Assembly (NCBI GenBank): GCA_039814545.1
Contig: JBCCBB010000057.1
Coordinates: 1 to 19,002, forward strand
Reading direction: 5' to 3'
DNA length: 19,002 nt
Origin: CALBPI01 sp039814545
Lineage (GTDB): Bacteria; Pseudomonadota; Gammaproteobacteria; Steroidobacterales; Woeseiaceae
Made by a program: the position numbers and the translations under genes. This document shows positions 13,797 through 19,002 of the stretch, piece after piece (positions within the stretch are counted from its first letter, which is position 1; every line of letters begins with the position of its first letter). The notes under the pieces are model-generated. The model was not told where the DNA came from. It made no database searches and worked only from the letters and a program-made list of their open reading frames with translations.

Positions 13797-15356
13797 TTGG
13801 CGCAGCACGATATCAACGGCATGACGATCGTCGAAGCGCCCGCCGCCGACGACCGCATCGATGTTGACGCAAGACCTGTCGCCGCGTTCCTTGGGCGCGC
13901 TGCGGCGGGCCCCGTCGATACCGCTGTCGTGATCAACAGTCTCGCGCATTTTGACCGGGTCTTCGGCGGTGACTGGCCGGCCAGCGCGTTAGGCTTAACG
14001 CTTGCGCAGTATTTCCAGCACGGCGGGCGCGAGGCGGCCGTTGTCCGGATTGCCAATAACGCCATGGGCGGCCGTGTCGATTTACCTACGGACCGCGCGC
14101 CGCTCGCGCTGATTGCGCGAAATCCGGGTTCGCGCGAACGCCTGCGCGCGTCCGTCGATTACGACGGCATTGACGATGATGAGTCGTTCAACCTTACGGT
14201 GCAGCGTCTTGATGTCGTCACGGGTCAAATTGCCGACCAGGAGTTTCATACGGCCTTGTCGGCGCAGGTCGAGGCGCGCCGCTTCATCGGCCGCGTTCTC
14301 GAGTCCTCCTCGCTGGTCCGGCTTGATCCGACGGCTGCAGAGATCGCGCGACCGCTGGCCATGCGCACGACGATCACGAATGCGACCATCGGCTACGTCG
14401 ACATGGCGGCGCACGGCGACGACGGCGCGTCCCTGACCGATTACGACCTCATTGGCTCGGACCGACTGGGCACGGGCTTGTTCGCGCTCGACGCTGTGCC
14501 CGAAATTGATCTGCTCTACGCCTGTGGCGACCTAGGTCTGTCGCGCGCGGGCCCGGCGTTCCATTTCGCGGCGGAGCGCTATTGCCAGTCGCGCAACGCC
14601 TTTCTCATCGTCGATCCTCCGGCGGATGGCAGCCACCCGCTGGGTCGGCACGGCGCCGGCGCCGAGGCCTGGCGCCACGGGCAGAACGCGCTGACCTACT
14701 ATCCGGCGCTGCGCCATCGCGAGGGCGAGACGGCAACACCCTTGCCCGCAGCCGGTGCGCTGGCCGGGTTGCTCGCCCGCCAGGACCGGCGCTGCCATGT
14801 CTGGGCCGCCCTAGCCGATGACCTGCGGCAGAACTCGGCGGCGTTACACCGGGACTGGCTGCCCTGGGCGGCGCTCGAAACGGATGATGCGTTGCGTCTC
14901 CTGCGCGCGGGTATCAACCCCTTACTGACGGGGACGCAGCGACGCATGTTGTTCCCGGGGCTTGTCACCTGTGCCAACGCCAGTGACCGCGAGCGCGGCG
15001 CGCTCGCGCGGCAGCGGCTGAATCACTTCATCCTGCGACGCATAGAACTGGGCACGCGGTGGGCGGTGTTTGCGCCAAGGGGTGAGGCGACGTGGCGGCG
15101 CGTGCAGGGACAGGTGGCCGAGTTTCTGGAGACGCTGGCCGGACGCGGCGCGTTCGAAACGGAAACGGGCTGGTCGGTGCGCTGCGATGCGGCTACGAAC
15201 GCCGACACCGATGCCGACGACGGTCCGGAGGAAGGGGTGCGGCTCCTGATTGCGTTCATACCGCGCGGAGCCCACGAGCCGCAGATGTATTCGATCGTGC
15301 AGCACCGTGATGGGACGTCGGCCTGCCGTGCCGCGTTCGAGTATCCCGCCCCTTGA
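13797..15356 (+). CDS. Solitary contractile tail-sheath-like protein
   Basis: A 519-residue protein with the layout of phage/contractile-injection-system sheath subunits. The N-terminal part has PVAAFLGRAAAGPVDTAVVI (27-46), HFDRVFGG (51-58) and QYFQHGGREAAVVRIA (71-86). The middle has DYDLIGSDRLGTGLFALDAV (215-234) and YCQSRNAFLIVDPP (262-275), then LPAAGALAGLLARQD (316-330). The C-terminal sheath domain has LRAGINPLL (369-377), LNHFILRRIELGTRWAVFAP (408-427), ATWRRVQGQVAEFL (431-444) and the closing VRCDAATN (461-468) and LIAFIPRGAHEP (484-495). The usual VWGARTL motif is replaced by GLVTCANAS. In known systems the sheath surrounds a tube and contracts. Here there is no tube, baseplate, spike or ATPase gene beside it, so the role is unknown. 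Start is TTG with GGAG; the ATG at 13821 is an alternative. Confidence 0.85.
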   Translation: MAQHDINGMTIVEAPAADDRIDVDARPVAAFLGRAAAGPVDTAVVINSLAHFDRVFGGDWPASALGLTLAQYFQHGGREAAVVRIANNAMGGRVDLPTDRAPLALIARNPGSRERLRASVDYDGIDDDESFNLTVQRLDVVTGQIADQEFHTALSAQVEARRFIGRVLESSSLVRLDPTAAEIARPLAMRTTITNATIGYVDMAAHGDDGASLTDYDLIGSDRLGTGLFALDAVPEIDLLYACGDLGLSRAGPAFHFAAERYCQSRNAFLIVDPPADGSHPLGRHGAGAEAWRHGQNALTYYPALRHREGETATPLPAAGALAGLLARQDRRCHVWAALADDLRQNSAALHRDWLPWAALETDDALRLLRAGINPLLTGTQRRMLFPGLVTCANASDRERGALARQRLNHFILRRIELGTRWAVFAPRGEATWRRVQGQVAEFLETLAGRGAFETETGWSVRCDAATNADTDADDGPEEGVRLLIAFIPRGAHEPQMYSIVQHRDGTSACRAAFEYPAP

Positions 15357-15425
15357 TCACAGACTTGGGCGCATCCGTCACAGCCACGACGACGTCTCGC
15401 CCGCCATGTTGGTTGCTGGTGCCGT

Positions 15426-18400
15426 TTACGCCATGTCGCTGTTGTCTGCCGTCTGCGCACTGGCGGCCTGAGCTGGGCCGTAACCGCCACCGCCGGGCGT
15501 GACGATTCGGATCGCGTCTCCTGCGTCCAGCGCCGCGCCCGCGACACCGGACATTGCCGCCTCGGCGCCCGACGCGCGCACGACACAGTTTCTACCCGGC
15601 TTGCCTGGGTCACCGCCAGCCAGCCCGGATGGCCCGTGTTCGCGAAATCCTGACAGGATCGAAACCGTGACGGGTTCGGTCATGAGCAACTCCCGCACGA
15701 CACCGTCACCGCCGCGGTGGCGACCCGCGCCGCCCGAGTCGCGTCGAACGTGAAACGTCACAACGCGCACGGGTAGACGCGCCTCGAGCACTTCCGTGTC
15801 GGTCAGGCGGCTGTTGGTCATGTGGCTTTGCACGGCGTCAGCGCCGTCAAAGTTCGCACCCGCACCGGTACCCCCCGCGATCGTCTCGTAGTACTGCACC
15901 GTCTCGTTACCGAAGGTGAGGTTGTTCATCGTGCCTTGCGCATCCGCCATGATGCCGAGTGCCGCGTAGAGCGCGTTGGTCACGCACTGCGAGGTTTCCA
16001 CGTTGCCCGCCACAACGGCCGCAGGCGCGGCGGGGTTGAGAAAACTGCCCTCGGGCACCGTCAATGACACGGGCGCGAGGCAGCCGTCATTGAGCGGGAT
16101 GTCGTGGTCGACGAGCGTGCGCAACACATAGAGCACCGCCGCCCGGGTGACGGCCAGCGGTGCGTTGAAGTTGCCGGCGTGCTGTTCGGAGCTGCCCGTG
16201 AAGTCGACGTGAGCCTGATCGCCGTCGATCGTGATGCGCACGCGAATGATCAGGCCGTTATCGAGTTCGAGCGTTGCGCTACCACCCTGGCGGCCTCGCA
16301 GCGCGCGGCGCACGCAGCCCGCCGCATTGTCGTGAACGGCGGCCATGAATTCGGTCACGCGTGTGGCGCCGAACTGGGCGCGCATCGTCTCAACCTGGCG
16401 CACACCTTCGCTGAGTGCGGCCACCTGCGCGCGCAAGTCGGCGAGATTGCGCGCGACGTTACGCGCGGGGTGCTCGAGTTCTGTGAGCACACGTGTCAGT
16501 GCCTCGGTATCGAAGCGGCCCCCATGAACAATCCGCAGGTCGTCGATGAGCACGCCTTCTTCGTCGATGTGGCGGCTGTCGGCGGGCATGGAGCCAGGCG
16601 CGATGCCACCCACGTCGGCGTGGTGCGCGCGCGTGGCGAGGTAGCAGAACGTACCGCCTGCATCGCCGGGCACGGCCTGCACGAGCGTGATGTCGGGCAG
16701 GTGGGTGCCACCCGCGTAAGGGCTGTTGAGTGCGATCACATCGCCGGGCGCGAGCTCGCCCGCGCGCGCATCGATCACATGCCGAACGCTGGCGCCCATG
16801 GAACCCAGATGCACGGGCATGTGTGGTGCGTTGGCAATGAGCCGGCCCTGGCCGTCGAACAGCGCGCAGGAGAAATCGAGTCGCTCACGGATATTGACCG
16901 AGTGGGCCGTGCGCTCGAGCACGTGCCCCATGTGTTCAGCAACCTGGCGAAAACGATTGTTGAACACTTCAAGCCAGGCAGCGTGGTCGACATCACTGTG
17001 CATCGTGGCCGTTGCGTGGCGCTCGAGACGGAGTCCGCCGTCGTCATCACGCGAGAGCCGCCAGCCCGGATCGACGACAAGCGTCGCGTGCGCGTCGATA
17101 ACGATGGCAGGCCCTTCAATGGGGGCTTTGCCAATGTCGCCCGTGCGCCAGACAGCGGCCTCCAGCGCCTGGCCCTGCACGTGAAGCGCAGCACGACCGC
17201 GGGCGGCGCCTCGAGTCTGATCTGCGGTCGCCGTGGTGGGCGCCGCGGCGCGATCCAGGATGTGCCGGAGGCGTAATGCCAGCACCTCGGGCGTCGACTC
17301 TGCTTCGATGCCGAAGCGGCTGCGGTGCGCGGCGTCGAAGGCGCGCTGCATGACGTCCGGCGTATCGAGCGCTACGGCGATCGGCGCATCGGCGCCAGGT
17401 ACCTGCAGCACGGCATCGAACTCGACGCGTTCAGACGGCGTGAGCGCTGCCGTAACCTTGGCGCGTTCGCGCTCGATGGCCGCGGCTGCATCATGCAGCG
17501 GCGCACCAATCGCAACCTCGCGCAACGTCATGCGGTCCGCCAGGCCAATGCCCAGTGCCGAGAACACGCCGGCGAAGGCGTGAACCCGCACTCGGGTGAT
17601 GTCGAGCGCGTCGGCGACGCGACAGGCGAGCTGGCCGGCAGCGCCGCCAAAAGCCATGAGTGTGAAGGCGCGCACGTCTTCGCCACGTTGCAGCGTCTCG
17701 CGACGAATGGCCGCAGCTATGTTGTCGACGGCGACAGTGACAAAACTCTCTGCCTGGACCACGGCGTCACCACCGCCGCCCAGCGTGAGCAGGGCGTCGC
17801 GGCTTGCCTCGAGCGACAGCGGGGCGTCGCCGTCAGGGCCGAACAGCGGGGGTACAAAGTCGACGGGCAGGCGGCCCAGTACGACGTTGGCGTCGGTCAC
17901 CGTCGCGGGGCCGTGTTTGCCGTAGGCCGCGGGACCCGGGTCGGCGCCGGCCGAATCGGGGCCGACGACAAAGCGCTCGTCGCGATAGGCAAGAACTGAG
18001 CCGCCGCCCGCGGCAATGGTCTCCAGGCGCAACATGGGTGTCGTGAGTTGGTAGCCGCCGATCCGGTTGTCGGTGCGCCGCTCAAAGCGGCCCTGCCAGA
18101 CGCACACATCGGTTGACGTGCCGCCCATGTCGAAGCCCACGATGCGCTCGCCGCGGTCCGCGCAGCGGGCGATGCCGACGATGCCGCCCGCGGGGCCCGA
18201 CAACACGGCGTCCTTGCCGCGGATGGCGTCGGCATCCACGAGACCACCATTACTCTGCATGAACGTGATGTCGTCGCAGTCGCAGACGTCGGCCAGCGCG
18301 CTGCGGAAGCGTGCCAGGTAGCGTGCGAGCACGGGTGTGAGCCAGGCGTCGACGAGCGTGGTTTCGGTGCGGGCGAGATAACCCTGCGCGGGCGCGGTCT

Positions 18401-18986
18401 CATGGCTGCAGGTGACGGCACGCAGCCCCGCCTTGCGCGCAGCCGCTGCGACGCTGCGTTCGTGCTCAACGTGGCGCCAACCGTGCAGCAGCGACACGGC
18501 GAGTGTGTCGATGCCGTCGGCCACGAGCGCTGCGAAGGCGGCTTCCAGTGCATCGGCGTCGGGCGCTACGAGTTCGTTGCCCGCCACGTCCAGACGACCG
18601 CGACAGGTGAGAATGCGCGCGACGGGTACGCGACGTTTCTGCACGTGCAGCGCGAACAACGCGTCGCGTCGCTGGTCACCGATCTCGAGCAGGTCAGCGA
18701 ACCCCTTGGTGACGATGAGCGCGGTAGGCGGCGCCTGCCCCTCGAGCAGTGCGTTGGTGGCGACAGTGGTGCCGATGCGGATGCTGTCGACGGGCGCGGC
18801 TGGCTCGCCACCCAACAGACGCGCGATACCTTCGGCGGGCGCATCGGTGTAGCGGCCGGGCTGTTCGGAGAGCAGTTTGGTGGCGGCGAGCGTGCCGTCG
18901 GGACGGCGCGCGACGATGTCGGTAAAGGTACCGCCGCGATCGATCCAGAACTGCCAGCCGGGGCGCTTATCGCGGGGGCGCGTCAT
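15426..18986 (-). CDS. 5-oxoprolinase / hydantoinase, HyuA-HyuB fusion
   Basis: A 1186-residue protein joining both hydantoinase halves, the size usual for fused ATP-dependent 5-oxoprolinases. The HyuA part (about 1-650) starts with the actin-like phosphate motif DRGGTFTD (16-23) and has a second nucleotide motif, GFDMGGTSTDV, near 284-294. The HyuB part begins near 661 and includes NSPYAGGTHLPDI and the C-terminal GGGGYGPA. The fused family hydrolyses 5-oxoproline to glutamate with ATP, or acts on related cyclic amides such as hydantoins; the single-chain form favours 5-oxoproline. It is cytoplasmic. It is convergent with the tail-sheath gene, 69 bases away with no hairpin terminator visible between them. 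The ATG at 18986 is close to the window edge and no Shine-Dalgarno precedes it, but the N-terminal motif is correctly placed. Confidence 0.94.
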   Translation of the reverse strand: MTRPRDKRPGWQFWIDRGGTFTDIVARRPDGTLAATKLLSEQPGRYTDAPAEGIARLLGGEPAAPVDSIRIGTTVATNALLEGQAPPTALIVTKGFADLLEIGDQRRDALFALHVQKRRVPVARILTCRGRLDVAGNELVAPDADALEAAFAALVADGIDTLAVSLLHGWRHVEHERSVAAAARKAGLRAVTCSHETAPAQGYLARTETTLVDAWLTPVLARYLARFRSALADVCDCDDITFMQSNGGLVDADAIRGKDAVLSGPAGGIVGIARCADRGERIVGFDMGGTSTDVCVWQGRFERRTDNRIGGYQLTTPMLRLETIAAGGGSVLAYRDERFVVGPDSAGADPGPAAYGKHGPATVTDANVVLGRLPVDFVPPLFGPDGDAPLSLEASRDALLTLGGGGDAVVQAESFVTVAVDNIAAAIRRETLQRGEDVRAFTLMAFGGAAGQLACRVADALDITRVRVHAFAGVFSALGIGLADRMTLREVAIGAPLHDAAAAIERERAKVTAALTPSERVEFDAVLQVPGADAPIAVALDTPDVMQRAFDAAHRSRFGIEAESTPEVLALRLRHILDRAAAPTTATADQTRGAARGRAALHVQGQALEAAVWRTGDIGKAPIEGPAIVIDAHATLVVDPGWRLSRDDDGGLRLERHATATMHSDVDHAAWLEVFNNRFRQVAEHMGHVLERTAHSVNIRERLDFSCALFDGQGRLIANAPHMPVHLGSMGASVRHVIDARAGELAPGDVIALNSPYAGGTHLPDITLVQAVPGDAGGTFCYLATRAHHADVGGIAPGSMPADSRHIDEEGVLIDDLRIVHGGRFDTEALTRVLTELEHPARNVARNLADLRAQVAALSEGVRQVETMRAQFGATRVTEFMAAVHDNAAGCVRRALRGRQGGSATLELDNGLIIRVRITIDGDQAHVDFTGSSEQHAGNFNAPLAVTRAAVLYVLRTLVDHDIPLNDGCLAPVSLTVPEGSFLNPAAPAAVVAGNVETSQCVTNALYAALGIMADAQGTMNNLTFGNETVQYYETIAGGTGAGANFDGADAVQSHMTNSRLTDTEVLEARLPVRVVTFHVRRDSGGAGRHRGGDGVVRELLMTEPVTVSILSGFREHGPSGLAGGDPGKPGRNCVVRASGAEAAMSGVAGAALDAGDAIRIVTPGGGGYGPAQAASAQTADNSDMA

Positions 18987-18994
18987 CGTCGGGT

Positions 18995-19000
18995 ACCATA
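18995..19000 (-). promoter_or_regulatory. Candidate -10 at the 5-oxoprolinase start
   Basis: On the minus strand TATGGT (19000-18995) ends eight bases before the ATG at 18986, which has no Shine-Dalgarno. Initiation at the usual distance would leave a leader of about two bases. Any -35 would lie outside the window, so support is weak. Confidence 0.25.
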
Positions 19001-19002
19001 GC

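Noticed and set aside
13797..15356. Reading the tail-sheath gene as proof of a prophage
   Set aside because: No integrase, capsid, terminase, tube, baseplate or attachment site is present, and both flanks are ordinary metabolic genes; only an orphan sheath can be claimed.
15357..15425. Terminator between the convergent tail-sheath and 5-oxoprolinase genes
   Set aside because: Only a distant GGGCG/CGCCC pair with a loop of about 30 bases and no T tract is present; not enough for a terminator call.
16104..17276. 390-codon open frame on the plus strand inside the 5-oxoprolinase gene
   Set aside because: Antisense to a well-supported hydantoinase; composition (many His, Arg, Ala, Val) and lack of motifs fit a shadow frame.

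Overview
The window is high-GC, gene-dense bacterial chromosome with short intergenic gaps and many 1-17 base overlaps between genes. A SohB-type protease, a lipoyl synthase, and the mix of lipoproteins and envelope enzymes point to a Gram-negative proteobacterium, most likely a gammaproteobacterium. The sequence alone does not support a genus. I see no tRNA, rRNA, CRISPR array, insertion sequence or phage attachment site, and no gap of 300 bases or more without a gene.

Layout: (a) 1-138: the tail of an unrecognised + strand gene and its rho-independent terminator. (b) 164-997, minus: a cysteine-rich DUF2797 protein, divergent from lipA. (c) 1089-4055, plus: lipA, sohB and an M48-family lipoprotein metalloprotease. 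(d) 4059-9787, plus: a complete four-gene ligase-associated DNA repair cluster made of a beta-CASP exonuclease, an ATP-dependent DNA ligase, an Lhr-Core-type DEXH helicase and the PdeM metallophosphoesterase nuclease. Each of these genes overlaps the next. A SAM methyltransferase (9784-10533) overlaps PdeM and has a full-length Shine-Dalgarno sequence inside it. (e) 10552-12745, plus: a membrane fatty acid desaturase, a LysM/L,D-transpeptidase lipoprotein and a putative 54-residue protein, each joined to the next by a one-base TGATG overlap. (f) 12667-13722, minus: a PLP-dependent D-cysteine desulfhydrase/ACC deaminase family enzyme. (g) 13797-15356, plus: a solitary, diverged contractile tail-sheath protein with no other tail or injection-system gene nearby. 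(h) 15426-18986, minus: a fused HyuA-HyuB 5-oxoprolinase/hydantoinase.

How the genes fit together: the four repair genes encode complementary activities (unwinding, end resection, endonucleolytic cleavage, sealing), and the overlaps suggest stoichiometric co-translation. SohB and the M48 lipoprotein may serve envelope proteolysis. The desaturase and L,D-transpeptidase both act on the envelope (lipid and peptidoglycan).

The least expected item is the lone tail sheath. Secondary signals are the small ORF at 12581-12745 and three genes whose start codons lack a Shine-Dalgarno but lie 5-8 bases after a -10-like hexamer, which suggests leaderless transcripts.
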